The notes: generated from the sequence alone by a model not told the origin. DNA of 64,000 nucleotides from Centroberyx gerrardi (GCF_048128805.1 NC_136005.1:13294975-13358974); one strand, 5' to 3'; numbered from the stretch's first letter, positions 48,985-60,538 are shown. Program-made: numbers and translations.

Positions 48985-50855
48985 TCTTACACAAGAAGCT
49001 TTGTTTCAACATACTTCTACTATATATAGAGGTATCGTAGTATCTGAGTAGTTCTGTCAATGTCTGCTGCTTAACCCAATGCATAATAAACTTGGTTTAT
49101 TCCAAATACTGTTTTGTTTCTGACTCCATGCTCATTATTAGAATGATATAAGACAGAATGATGTATAAATTAATAAAAAATGCAAGGCCATTTTTCCAAC
49201 AATATATTCACAAAAAATGAAAGCCTTCTCCCACAAAATTATTGCTAGTGTAAACCACATTATGTGTTACTCTATACTAAACTTATGAGTCATCATTAGA
49301 ATTTTGCTTACAAAATAGTTGTGTTTTAAATCATGAGTTTTTGAAATACTGAATTTCAGGTTGCAATTGTTTCTAGGATGGATACATATCATTTTCTAAT
49401 GAAGCCCCTCATACAGAGTAGAGGAGACAGGAGGTTCTGGCAGGACTCGACCCAGCAGACCAGCAGGGTCTTGTGTGTTGGCTCTAAAGGGAAGAGTCTT
49501 AACCACTCCTTTCTAACTCTCCACCCCCACTGCTGGAGATACAGAGACACTGGCCTCACAACCTGAACCCAAAAGGCCGTACAGAGCCCCACACACATTC
49601 AATAGTGTATCAACATTTTAGATTAAAAGGCCCTTCTTCCCTGCTCTTTAGGCTGACGAATCTTGTATTATTCTGTCTGTATCCTATCACAAAAACAAAA
49701 ATAAAATACTAAAGCTACCTTTGTTCCATTCTTAATAAAAGCCAATTTACTATTGTGGTTTGTCTGACAGGACAGCCTGGATATACCATCAATAAAGAGT
49801 TGCATCTTTTGGTGTGCATGAAACAGAATGTAAAAATGGCAGTCAATTATATTTTATTAAAGAATAATATGTTTTACCAATGAGTGATTACAAAAATTAT
49901 GATTCCTTTATCACCCAGAGATGAGTACGTCAGTTGTGGTCATGGTGCAGGTGACCACAGGCTGCAGTAAGTGATGTGAAACAACACCACAACCTTTTCT
50001 CAGTGCTTCACAGAAAAGATTGACAAATGACATAGATTAATAAAACAGAAGGACAATGAGGTGGAGCAGTGAGTGAAAAATATATATATATATAAAAAAA
50101 AAAATAAAAAAAAAAAAAAAATGTTCCAGCCACATGGATACAATGAATTGAACAAATAACAGACAAGGTAAATAACATAAAATGGCAGACAAGGCAAGAA
50201 GAATAAAAACAATTAGAAGCTAAAGATTATAAGAAGGCCTTGGATAAAAGTAAGTTTTGGAGAGTGATTTAAAAGATGATACCGACTCTGCCGTTCCAAA
50301 GCCACGGAGCCCTGATGGAAAAAGCCCGGTCACCTCTAGTCCTTGACCTGGACACAGGAACAGTCAGAAGGTTCCTGCCTGAGGAACTCAGACTGCACAT
50401 AGGTTCATACAGGATCAAACATTCAGAAAGATAACTAGGGTCCAGGCCATGCACAGCTTTAAAATCCTAAAGCCACAGGCTGTGAGCATTAACCTAAAGT
50501 ACATTGTTTCACTCTTCTTCCTTGTCAGACAGCCAGTGGATGGCAAATGAAGAGAGAGAGTGAAGAAGAGAGTGTGACAGATGTGACAGAACTCTGAGTT
50601 GAACCCATGACATACTGACTTCATGATATGTGCTTCAGCCTGTTGAGCCACCAGAACCACAAGCAGTTGTTTTAGTCACATATAGTCACAGTTTCATTGG
50701 AAATATTATGTGAGAACACATCTCTCCACTGACCTCACTATCTTCACTAAAAGACATTAAGTGCAGAGTTGCACAGGTACAGACAGGATGTGGCTATAAG
50801 AAGTCAGATATAATATAATCTAGATGAGAACCACAAGGCTGTACAGACTCTGCTG
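48985..50855. other. G3-G4 spacer, class A
   Basis: 1,925 bp from stop to ATG, class A throughout. AATAAA is at 49,085-49,090, the Ser/Leu-tRNA-like element on - at about 49,433-49,525, then a TA/poly-A tract (50,080-50,121), the LINE fragment on - at 50,124-50,528 and a tRNA-like head on - at about 50,584-50,657. It is the last class A spacer. Confidence 0.8.
50124..50528 (-). mobile_element. L2-like LINE fragment, third copy
   Basis: Same truncated ORF2 tail as the previous copies; short class A form lacking the extra 16 or so bases seen at 54,258. Confidence 0.7.
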
Positions 50856-50863
50856 TATATAAG
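50856..50863 (+). promoter_or_regulatory. TATA box of protease gene G4
   Basis: TATATAAG, 54 bases before the G4 ATG. Confidence 0.75.
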
Positions 50864-50909
50864 GATCTATTTGAGACCACCATGAGACCAGGTTGAGTGT
50901 CCTGCCTGC

Positions 50910-51806
50910 ATGATGCGTGGTTTGCACAAATTTCTGCTTTTTCATGTTCTGACATGTCTGGGACAAAAAGGTAAGACTCTCTCAGGAGGAAAAACTGATT
51001 ATTTATTTTTTTGGCTTACATTAACTCTTTCTGATGTATCTGTCTTTCTTTCAATTATCTATCTTTTCATTCTTTTCAGCACTTGGGAGTGAAATCATAA
51101 ATGGAAAAAAGGCCAATGAGAAATCATTGCTGTACATGGCATCAGTGCAGCATAATGGAAAACATGTTTGTGGAGGATTCCTTGTCAACAAAGAGTTTGT
51201 AGTCACTGCTGCCCACTGCGACCCGAAGTGAGTTACTTTTCCTCTACAAGCAATCTCTGATTACTTTGATCGTAAATCAAATCACAAATTTAAAGAGCAA
51301 ACATGACTTTATGTTACATACAGCTAATATTTTCAAAAGTGATGAATAATTTTTCCGTTCACACTACATGAAAAAAACTATTGACAATCTCTCACTGATC
51401 ATTTCTTCAGGACAAATGCCAAAATGAGTGTTGTTCTTGGCACCCACAACCTCAAGAGAGTGAATAAGAAAACAATGAGATACAATGTAATGAAATACAA
51501 ACACCCCTCCTATGAGAACGTCTCATCTGGGAATGACATCATGCTCCTCAAAGTAAGGAGATATTTATTCAACCTAATCTAATAGTCGTGAATGACATTG
51601 TGCAATTTTGCAGTCCTCCGCAAATCCCTTCTGTTTTATTTTGTTTCATTTAGTTCAACAATTGTAAAAATTGAAATATATAGAAAAATATTGTCAAGCA
51701 TGATGCATTAAAATCAGAGACTTATTTGTAATGTAATTAAATGTAAAAAAAAAAAAAAAAGGTGGTAAATCAGTAGCAGCATATATTAACATTACTACAA
51801 TAATTG

Positions 51807-51887
<81 letters not shown>

Positions 51888-52705
51888 TTTTTCAAGTTGC
51901 TAGTTCTAATATACGCTGTATTATGATTCAGTCCAAAAAGGTAACGATGTTCAAAACTAACTATTCAGTTCAACAAACATTGCATATAACACTTTAACTG
52001 CCAACAATAACCTTCAAATAAATCATTCTGCAGCTCTATCTTGCAGCCATTGTTTGACTTTGACCCTAAAGATGTGCTGACTTGAGGTCTGTTTAACAGA
52101 TGGATACAGGAAGATTGTTGTGACATTAAGCACTTCTAGTTTTAAATTGTTACTTTTTGATTTTGTGTGTTTCTAGCTGTCTAGGAAAGCTAAACTAAGC
52201 AAAACGATGGAAACAATTCAACTTCCAAGTCAGAATGAAATCATCAAATCCAACACAAAGTGCATTGTAGCTGGATGGGGATTCATTAAAACTGGCGGTA
52301 CTGTTGTTGATGCCCTGCGAGTCGTGGATGTGTCTACCATCGACCTGAAAGTCTGTCAGAAGGAATGGAACCAGATTCCAGGAGGGCCGTTCACCCTTCC
52401 TGCCAATATTATCTGTGCAGGTGGATATGAGACAAACAAAGGATCTTGTCAGGTGTGTTGTATTCTTTTCTCTACAAATATGAAATGTCAACTGGTATGA
52501 ATGAACATATTGAGATATTTTTTTTCTCTCATAGGGTGATTCTGGTGGCCCTCTGGTGTGCAATGGGAAGGCAGTCGGCATTGCATCTTTCAACTATGGT
52601 AAAATTTGTGACTACCCAACTGTACCCAACGTCTACACAGAGATATCAAAATTCCTACCCTGGATCAAAAATATTATCAAGAAAAAGGCATGTAAGGTGT
52701 ACTAG
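50910..52705 (+). CDS. granule-type serine protease G4, class A/B mosaic with Ser190
   Basis: Exons 50910-50970, 51080-51227, 51411-51552, 52177-52452, 52535-52705 give 265 aa. Triad His66, Asp112, Ser212. Exon 1, intron 1 and the first half of exon 2 ([22 protein letters not shown]) are class A. Intron 2 to the 3' flank is class B, matching G5/G6, including the 355-bp extra segment in intron 3. The S1 pocket reads KGSCQ instead of KGFCQ, so position 190 is Ser. The 217 loop is SFNYGKIC and the following residues are DYPTVP. The class A cysteine in VKCKHP is Tyr here ([16 protein letters not shown]). Intron 3 holds a poly-A and AT tract. Substrate preference probably differs from the other copies. 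Confidence 0.9.
51776..52130. repeat. class B segment in intron 3 of G4
   Basis: About 355 bp present between AATCAGTA and CACTTCTAG in G4 (and about 310 bp in G5 and G6) but missing from G1-G3. It includes A36 (51,807-51,842) and (TA)20 (51,843-51,882). Flanking target-site duplications are not evident, so insertion in class B and deletion in class A are both possible. Confidence 0.75.
51807..51882. repeat. poly-A followed by (TA)n
   Basis: About 36 A, then 20 TA units. The matching place in G5 and G6 is only a short TTTAAAAAAATATATATATAAATA, so the tract expanded in G4 alone. Confidence 0.9.
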
Positions 52706-52980
52706 TATTACACAAGAAGCTTTGTTTCAACAGACCAGCAGGGTCTTGTGTGTTGGCTCTAAAGGGAAGAGTCTTAACCACTCCTTTCTAACTCTCCACC
52801 CCCACTGCTGGAGATACAGAGACACTGGCCTCACAACCTGAACCCAAAAGGCCGTATAGAGCCCCACACACATTCAATAGTGTATCACCATTTTAGATTA
52901 AAAGGCGCTTCTTCCCTGCCGTTTATGCTGACGAATCTCTGTAGTTATTATTCTGTCTGTATCCTATCACAAAAAAAAAC

Positions 52981-52986
52981 AATAAA
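52981..52986 (+). terminator. candidate polyadenylation signal of G4
   Basis: First AATAAA after the G4 stop, about 276 nt downstream. The equivalent distal signal also exists in class A units but is secondary there. Counterparts follow G5 (about 56,908) and G6 (about 60,815). Confidence 0.5.
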
Positions 52987-53374
52987 ATACTAAAGCAACC
53001 TGACAGGACAGCCTGGATAGCCTTACCATCCTTGAAGAGTTTAAGAGTCTTTCTAAGAGTCTTTTGGTGTGCATGAAACAGAATGTAGAAATGGCAGCAA
53101 TTTTATTTTTTTTTAATCAAATAATTATATGTTTTACCAATGACTGATTAAAAAAAATTATGATTACTTTCTCACCCAGAGATGAGGATGTCAGTTGTGG
53201 TCATGGTGCAGGTGACCACAGGCTGCAGTGAGTGATGTGAAACAACACCACATGCTTTGCTCACTGCTTCACAGAAAAGATTGACAAATGACATAGATCA
53301 ATAAAACAGACAATGAGGTGGAGCTGTGATAGAATAAATATATACAGTATATAAAATAAATAAATAAATAAATG

Positions 53375-54095
53375 TTCAAGCTATACTGCCCCTGCAGTGA
53401 GTATCTTGAGCAGAGCTAGACAGCTAGCTAACAGTGTGAAGTCCTCCAATAATCACAAGGCGTAACTTTTCTTGAAGACATTTAAGTGATTCAACACTGT
53501 GAAACTGCAAAACATACAAGATGGAAAAATAAATTAGACTAAATATTGTACAGACCATGTATATGAGAGCAAACAACAATTCTACCAATTGTGTCTCAAC
53601 CCTTGGCTGCACCACTTTACAAGAAAATATCATGAATTCCTCAGCAAAGTGCTCAAATACAACAACATACTGGACACATTGTTTGCCTATCACACAATCC
53701 AGTTTCAGTCCATGACATCAAACAATGCTAATGCAAGGAAACAAATAGCTCTCAAAGTAGCAAGGCAAGTGACAGCATTAGCTTAAACCACATGGTAACA
53801 ATATAGACTAGAGAGATAACTTACTCCTCTTCCTTTAAAACATTAGATACACGGTAGAACGTAACACACAGGTGTACTTACAGACAAATAGTGGCCAAGG
53901 CAACATTGTAAAAGATAGTAATTGCAGTCGAAAAGCAGGGAGGTGTTCCTCAAGGCATGTCCTCAGACAACTGAACAAAAAAACCCTGCATCACCGATAC
54001 TGAAACTCACCACTAGAGGTCAGGGTGTATCAACACAAATTTGGATCTTACCATAAATCAACCAAGTTAGATGTACTCTAATAGAGGGCAGCACA
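53375..54095. repeat. class B-only spacer segment of unknown origin, copy 1
   Basis: About 720 bp between AATGTTCAAGCTATACTGCC and GCGACATGG with no counterpart in class A spacers. Copies follow G5 and G6 (about 57,282-58,015 and 61,188-61,918). A 65-codon frame (+, 53,589-53,786) and an 89-codon frame (-, 53,424-53,693) stay open in all three copies but overlap one another and match nothing I know. The copies are too alike for openness to mean much. Confidence 0.6.
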
Positions 54096-54516
54096 CCAGC
54101 GACATGGCTACAATGAATTTAACAAGTAACAGACAAGGTAAATAAAATAAAATGACAGACAAGGCAACAAGAATAAAAACAAATAAGAGCCAAAGATTAT
54201 AAATAGGCGTTAGATAAAAGTAAGTTTTGGAGAGTGATTTAAAAGATGACACTGACTCTGCCAGCCTGAGCAGGCAAGCCGTTCCAAAGCCACGGAGCCC
54301 TGATGGAAAAAGCCCGGTCACCTCTAGTCCTTGACCTGAACACAGGAACAGTCAGAAGGTTCCTGCCTGAGGATCTCAGACTGCACACAGGTTCATACAG
54401 GATCAAACATTCAGAAAGATAACTAGGGTCCAGGCCATGCACAGCTTTAAAATCCTAAAGCCACAGGCTGTGAGCATTAACCTAAAGTACATTGTTTCAC
54501 TCTTCATCCTTGTCAG
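54096..54516 (-). mobile_element. L2-like LINE fragment, class B copy 1
   Basis: Longer version of the ORF2 tail: RTRGDRAFSIRAPWLWNGLP in one frame and LAESVSSFKSLSKTYFYL in the next. The second is the usual SAESVSTFKSLLKT motif of fish L2 LINEs, so identity is firmer here than in class A. Confidence 0.75.
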
Positions 54517-54843
54517 ACAGCCAGTGGATGGCAAATGAAGAGAGAGAGTGAAGAAGAGAGTGTGACAGATGTGACAGAACTCTGAGTTGAACCCATGACA
54601 TACTGACTTCATGATATGTGCTTCAGCCTGCTGAGCCACCAGAACCACAAGCAGTTGTTTTAGTCACATATAGTCACAGTTTCATTGGAAATATTATGTG
54701 AGAACACATCTCTCCACTGACCTCACTATCTTCACTAAAAGACATTAAGTGCAGAGTTGCACAGGTACAGACAGGATGTGGCTATAAGAAGTCAGATATA
54801 ATATAATCTAGATGAGAACCACAAGGCTGTACAGACTCTGCTG

Positions 54844-54851
54844 TATATAAG
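54844..54851 (+). promoter_or_regulatory. TATA box of protease gene G5
   Basis: TATATAAG, 54 bases before the G5 ATG. Confidence 0.75.
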
Positions 54852-54897
54852 GATCTATTTGAGACCACCATGAGACCAGGTTGAGTGTCCTGCCTGC

Positions 54898-56631
54898 ATG
54901 ATGCGTGGTTTGCACAAATTTCTGCTTTTTCATGTTCTGACATGTCTGGGACAAAAAGGTAAGACTCTTCCAGGAGGGAAAACTGATTATTATTTATCTT
55001 TTGGGCTAACTATTCGTGATCTATATTTCTTTCTTTCATTTATCTATCTTTACATTCTTTTTCAGCACTTGGGAGTGAAATCATAAATGGGAAAAAGGCC
55101 CAGAAGAAGTCATTCCTCTACGTGGCATCAGTGCAGATTGATGGAAAACATAGATGTGGAGGATTCCTTGTCAACAAAGAGTTTGTAGTCACTGCTGCCC
55201 ACTGCGACCCGGAGTGAGTTACTTTTCCTCTACAAGCAATCTCTGATTACTTTGATCGTAAATCAAATCACAAATTTAAAGAGCAAACATGACTTTATGT
55301 TACATACAGCTAATATTTTCAAAAGTGATGAATAATTTTTCCGTTCACACTACATGAAAAAAACTATTGACAACCTCTCACTGATCATTTCTTCAGGACA
55401 AATGCCAAAATGAGTGTTGTTCTTGGTACCCACAACCTCAAGAGAGTGAATAAGAAAACAATGAGATACAATGTAATGAAATACAAACACCCCTCCTATG
55501 AGAACGTCTCATCTGGGAATGACATCATGCTCCTCAAAGTAAGGAGATATTTATTCAACCTAATCTAATAGTCGTGAATGACATTGTGCAATTTTGCAGT
55601 CCTCCGCAAATCCCTTCTGTTTTATTTTGTTTCATTTAGTTCAACAATTGTAAAAATTGAAATATATAGAAAAATATTGTCAAGCATGATGCATTAAAAT
55701 CAGAGACTTATTTGTAATGTAATTAAATGTAAAAAAAAAAAAAAAAGGTGGTAAATCAGTAGCAGCATATATTAACATTACTACAATAATAGAAATTTAA
55801 AAAAATATATATATAAATATACCTTTTTTTTTTCAAGTTGCTAGTTCTAATATACGCTGTATTATGATTCAGTCCAAAAAGTTAACAATGTTCTAAACTA
55901 ACTATTCAGTTCAACAAACATTGCATATAACACTTTAACTGCCAACAATAACCTTCAAATAAATCATTCTGCAGCTCTATCTTGCAGCCATTATTTGACT
56001 TTGACCCTAAAGATGTGCTGACTTGAGGTCTGTTTAACAGATGGATACAGGAAGATTGTTGTGACATTAAGCACTTCTAGTTTTTAATTTTTACTTTTTG
56101 ATTTTGTGTGTTTCTAGCTGTCTAGGAAAGCTAAACTAAGCAAAACGATGGAAACAATTCAACTTCCAAGTCAGAATGAAATCATCAAAGCCAACACAAA
56201 GTGCACTGTAGCTGGATGGGGATTAATTAAAACTGGCGGTACCGTTGTTGATGCCCTGCAAGTCGTGGATGTGTCTACCATCGACCTGAAAGTCTGTCAG
56301 GAGGCATGGGATCAGTTCACCCTTCCAGCCAATGTTACCTGTGCAGGTGGATATAAGACAAACAAAGGATTTTGTCAGGTGTGTTGTATTCTTTTCCCTA
56401 CAAATATAAAATGTCAACTGGTGTGAATGAACAAATTAAGATGTGTTTTTTCTCTCATAGGGTGATTCTGGTGGCCCTCTGGTGTGCAATGGGAAGGCAG
56501 TCGGCATTGTATCTTTCAACAACAGTGACAACTGTGACTACCCAGATGTACCCAACGTCTATACAGAGATATCAAAATTCCTTCCCTGGATCAAAAAGAT
56601 TCTCAAGAAAAAGGCATGTAACGTGTACTAG
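54898..56631 (+). CDS. granule-type serine protease G5 (PRSS57/granzyme-like), class B
   Basis: Exons 54898-54958, 55066-55213, 55397-55538, 56118-56378, 56461-56631 give 260 aa. Triad His66, Asp112, Ser207; S1 residues Gly-Phe-Cys. Class B marks: [22 protein letters not shown] in exon 2, [20 protein letters not shown] in exon 3, [18 protein letters not shown] in exon 4 (an N-V-T sequon just before C182) and SFNNSDNC in the 217 loop with another possible sequon (NNS). Intron 1 is also class B. The C-terminus reads KKACNVY where all others have KKACKVY. Nearly identical to G6. Confidence 0.9.
55762..56071. repeat. class B segment in intron 3 of G5
   Basis: 310-bp version of the intron-3 segment seen in G4, without the long poly-A/TA expansion. 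Confidence 0.75.
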
Positions 56632-58751
56632 TCTTACACAAGAAGCTTTGTTTCAACAGACCAGCAGGGTCTTGTGTGTTGGCTCTAAAGGGAAGAGTCT
56701 TAACCACTCCTTTCTAACTCTCCACCCCCACTGCTGGAGATACAGAGACACTGGCCTCACAACCTGAACCCAAAAGGTCGTACAGAGCCCCACACACATT
56801 CAATAGTGTATCACCATTTTAGATTAAAAGGCGCTTCTTCCCTGCCGTTTATGCTGACGAATCTCTGTAGTTATTATTCTGTCTGTATCCTATCACAAAA
56901 AAAACCCAATAAAATACTAAAGCAACCTGACAGGACAGCCTGGATAGCCTTACCATCCTTGAAGAGTTTAAGAGTCTTTCTAAGAGTCTTTTGGTGTGCA
57001 TGAAACAGAATGTAGAAATGGCAGCAATTTTTTTTTTTTTTTTAATCAAATAATTATATGTTTTACCAATGACTGATTAAAAAAAATTATGATTACTTTC
57101 TCACCCAGAGATGAGGATGTCAGTTGTGGTCATGGTGCAGGTGACCACAGGCTGCAGTGAGTGCTCACTGCTTCACAGAAAAGATTGACAAATGACATAG
57201 ATCAATAAAACAGAAGGACAATGAGGTGGAGCTGTGATAGAATAAATATATACAGTATATAAAAAAAATTTTTAAAAACATGTTCAAGCTATACTGCCCC
57301 TGCAGTGAGTATCTTGTGCAGAGCTGGACAGCTAGCTAACAGTGTGAAGTCCTCCAATAATCACAAGGCGTAACTTTTCTTGAAGACATTTAAGTGATTC
57401 AACACTGTGAAACTGCAAAACATACAAGATGGAAAAATAAATTAGACTAAATATTGTACAGACCATGTATATTAGAGCAAACAACAATTCTACCAAATGT
57501 GTCTCAACCCTTGGCTGCACCACTTTACAAGAAAATATGATGAATTCCTCAGCAAAGTGCTCAAATACAACAACATACTGGACACATTGTTTGCCTATCA
57601 CACAATCCAGTTTCAGTCCATGACATCAAACAATGCCAATGCAAGGAAACAAATAGCTCTCAAAGTAGCAAGGCAAGTGACAGCATTAGCTTAAACCACA
57701 TGGTAACAATATAGACTAGAGAGATAACTTACTCCTCTTCCTTTAAAACATTAGATACACGGTAGAACGTAACACACAGGTGTACTTACAGACAAATAGT
57801 GGCCAAGGCAACATTGTAAAAGATAGTAATTGCAGTCGAAAAGCAGGGAGGTGTTCCTCAAGGCATGTCCTCAGACAACTGAACAAAAAAACCCTGCATC
57901 ACCGATACTGAAACTCACCACTAGAGGTCAGGGTGTATCAACACAAATTTGGATCTTACCATAAATCAACCAAGTTATATGTACTCTAATAGAGGGCAGC
58001 ACACCAGCGACATGGGTACAATGAATTTAACAAGTAACAGACAAGGTAAATAAAATAAAATGACAGACAAGGCAACAAGAATAAAAACAAATAAGAGCCA
58101 AAGATTATAAATAGGCGTTAGATAAAAGTAAGTTTTGGAGAGTGATTTAAAAGATGACACTGACTCTGCCAGCCTGAGCAGGCAAGCCGTTCCAAAGCCA
58201 CGGAGCCCTGATGGAAAAAGCCCGGTCACCTCTAGTCCTTGACCTGGACACAGGAACAGTCAGAAGGTTCCTGCCTGAGGATCTCAGGCTGCACACAGGT
58301 TCATACAGGATCAAACATTCAGAAAGATAACTAGGGTCCAGGCCATGCACAGCTTTAAAATCCTAAAGCCACAGGCTGTGAGCATTAACCTAAAGTACAT
58401 TGTTTCACTCTTCTTCCTTGTCAGACAGCCAGTGGATGGCAAATGAAGAGAGAGAGTGAAGTAGAGAGTGTGACAGATGTGACAGAACTCTGAGTTGAAC
58501 CCATGACATACTGACTTCATGATATGTGCTTCAGCCTGTTGAGCCACCAGAACCACAAGCAGTTGTTTTAGTCACATATAGTCACAGTTTCATTGGAAAT
58601 ATTATGTGAGAACACATCTCTCCACTGACCTCACTATCTTCACTAAAAGACATTAAGTGCAGAGTTGCACAGGTACAGACAGGATGTGGCTATAAGAAGT
58701 CAGATATAATATAATCTAGATGAGAACCACAAGGCTGTACAGACTCTGCTG
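56632..58751. other. G5-G6 spacer, class B
   Basis: 2,174 bp from stop to ATG with the same loss of the proximal polyadenylation signal. It contains a T-run (57,028-57,042), the class B-only segment (about 57,282-58,015), the LINE fragment on - (to 58,424) and a tRNA-like head on - (about 58,479-58,552). Confidence 0.8.
58016..58424 (-). mobile_element. L2-like LINE fragment, class B copy 2
   Basis: Same class B ORF2 tail and end points as the copy after G4. Confidence 0.75.
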
Positions 58752-58759
58752 TATATAAG
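58752..58759 (+). promoter_or_regulatory. TATA box of protease gene G6
   Basis: TATATAAG, 54 bases before the G6 ATG. Confidence 0.75.
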
Positions 58760-58805
58760 GATCTATTTGAGACCACCATGAGACCAGGTTGAGTGTCCTG
58801 CCTGC

Positions 58806-60538
58806 ATGATGCGTGGTTTGCACAAATTTCTGCTTTTTCATGTTCTGACATGTCTGGGACAAAAAGGTAAGACTCTTCCAGGAGGGAAAACTGATTATTA
58901 TTTATCTTTTGGGCTAACTATTCGTGATCTATATTTCTTTCTTTCATTTATCTATCTTTACATTCTTTTTCAGCACTTGGGAGTGAAATCATAAATGGGA
59001 AAAAGGCCCAGAAGAAGTCATTCCTCTACATGGCATCAGTGCAGATTGATGGAAAACATAGATGTGGAGGATTCCTTGTCAACAAAGAGTTTGTAGTCAC
59101 TGCTGCCCACTGCGACCCGGAGTGAGTTACTTTTCCTCTACAAGCAATCTCTGATTACTTTGATCGTAAATCAAATCACAAATTTAAAGAGCAAACATGA
59201 CTTTATGTTACATACAGCTAATATTTTCAAAAGTGATGAATAATTTTTCCGTTCACACTACATGAAAAAAACTATTGACAACCTCTCACTGATCATTTCT
59301 TCAGGACAAATGCCAAAATGAGTGTTGTTCTTGGTACCCACAACCTCAAGAGAGTGAATAAGAAAACAATGAGATACAATGTAATGAAATACAAACACCC
59401 CTCCTATGAGAACGTCTCATCTGGGAATGACATCATGCTCCTCAAAGTAAGGAGATATTTATTCAACCTAATCTAATAGTCGTGAATGACATTGTGCAAT
59501 TTTGCAGTCCTCCGCAAATCCCTTGTTTTATTTTGTTTCATTTAGTTCAACAATTGTAAAAATTGAAATATATAGAAAAATATTGTCAAGCATGATGCAT
59601 TAAAATCAGAGACTTATTTGTAATTTAATTAAATGTAAAAAAAAAAAAAAAAAGGTGGTAAATCAGTAGCAGCATATATTAACATTACTACAATAATAGA
59701 AATTTAAAAAAATATATATATAAATATACCTTTTTTTTTTCAAGTTGCTAGTTCTAATATACGCTGTATTATGATTCAGTCCAAAAAGTTAACAACGTTC
59801 AAAACTAACTATTCAGTTCAACAAACATTGCATATAACACTTTAACTGCCAACAATAACCTTCAAATAAATCATTCTGCAGCTCTATCTTGCAGCCATTA
59901 TTTGACTTTGACCCTAAAGATGTGCTGACTTGAGGTCTGTTTAACAGATGGATACAGGAAGATTGTTGTGACATTAAGCACTTCTAGTTTTTAATTTTTA
60001 CTTTTTGATTTTGTGTGTTTCTAGCTGTCTAGGAAAGCTAAACTAAGCAAAACGATGGAAACAATTCAACTTCCAAGTCAGAATGAAATCATCAAAGCCA
60101 ACACAAAGTGCATTGTAGCTGGATGGGGATTAATTAAAACTGGCGGTACCGTTGTTGATGCCCTGCAAGTCGTGGATGTGTCTACCATCGACCTGAAAGT
60201 CTGTCAGGAGGCATGGGATCAGTTCACCCTTCCAGCCAATGTTACCTGTGCAGGTGGATATAAGACAAACAAAGGATTTTGTCAGGTGTGTTGTATTCTT
60301 TTCCCTACAAATATAAAATGTCAACTGGTGTGAATGAACAAATTAAGATGTGTTTTTTCTCTCATAGGGTGATTCTGGTGGCCCTCTGGTGTGCAATGGG
60401 AAGGCAGTCGGCATTGTATCTTTCAACAACAGTGACAACTGTGACTACCCAGATGTACCCAACGTCTATACAGAGATATCAAAATTCCTTCCCTGGATCA
60501 AAAAGATTCTCAAGAAAAAGGCATGTAAGGTGTACTAG
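58806..60538 (+). CDS. granule-type serine protease G6 (PRSS57/granzyme-like), class B
   Basis: Exons 58806-58866, 58974-59121, 59305-59446, 60025-60285, 60368-60538 give 260 aa. Triad His66, Asp112, Ser207; Gly-Phe-Cys pocket. It differs from G5 at only about three residues I can see: YMAS for YVAS in exon 2, CIVAGWG for CTVAGWG in exon 4, and KKACKVY for KKACNVY at the end. Introns are likewise almost the same, so the G5/G6 duplication is recent. It is the last complete protease gene in the window; the 3' flank departs from the array pattern at 62,312. Confidence 0.9.
59669..59978. repeat. class B segment in intron 3 of G6
   Basis: Third copy of the intron-3 segment, about 310 bp, nearly the same as in G5. 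Confidence 0.75.

Larger units (their letters stand above)
52706..54843. other. G4-G5 spacer, class B
   Basis: 2,192 bp from stop to ATG. Right after the stop, sequence equal to class A positions 42,254-42,701 is missing (GTTTCAACA joined to GACCAGCAGGG), removing the proximal AATAAA. The next AATAAA is at 52,981-52,986. About 0.7 kb found only in class B follows (about 53,375-54,095), then the LINE fragment on - (to 54,516) and the tRNA-like head on - (about 54,572-54,645). Confidence 0.8.
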
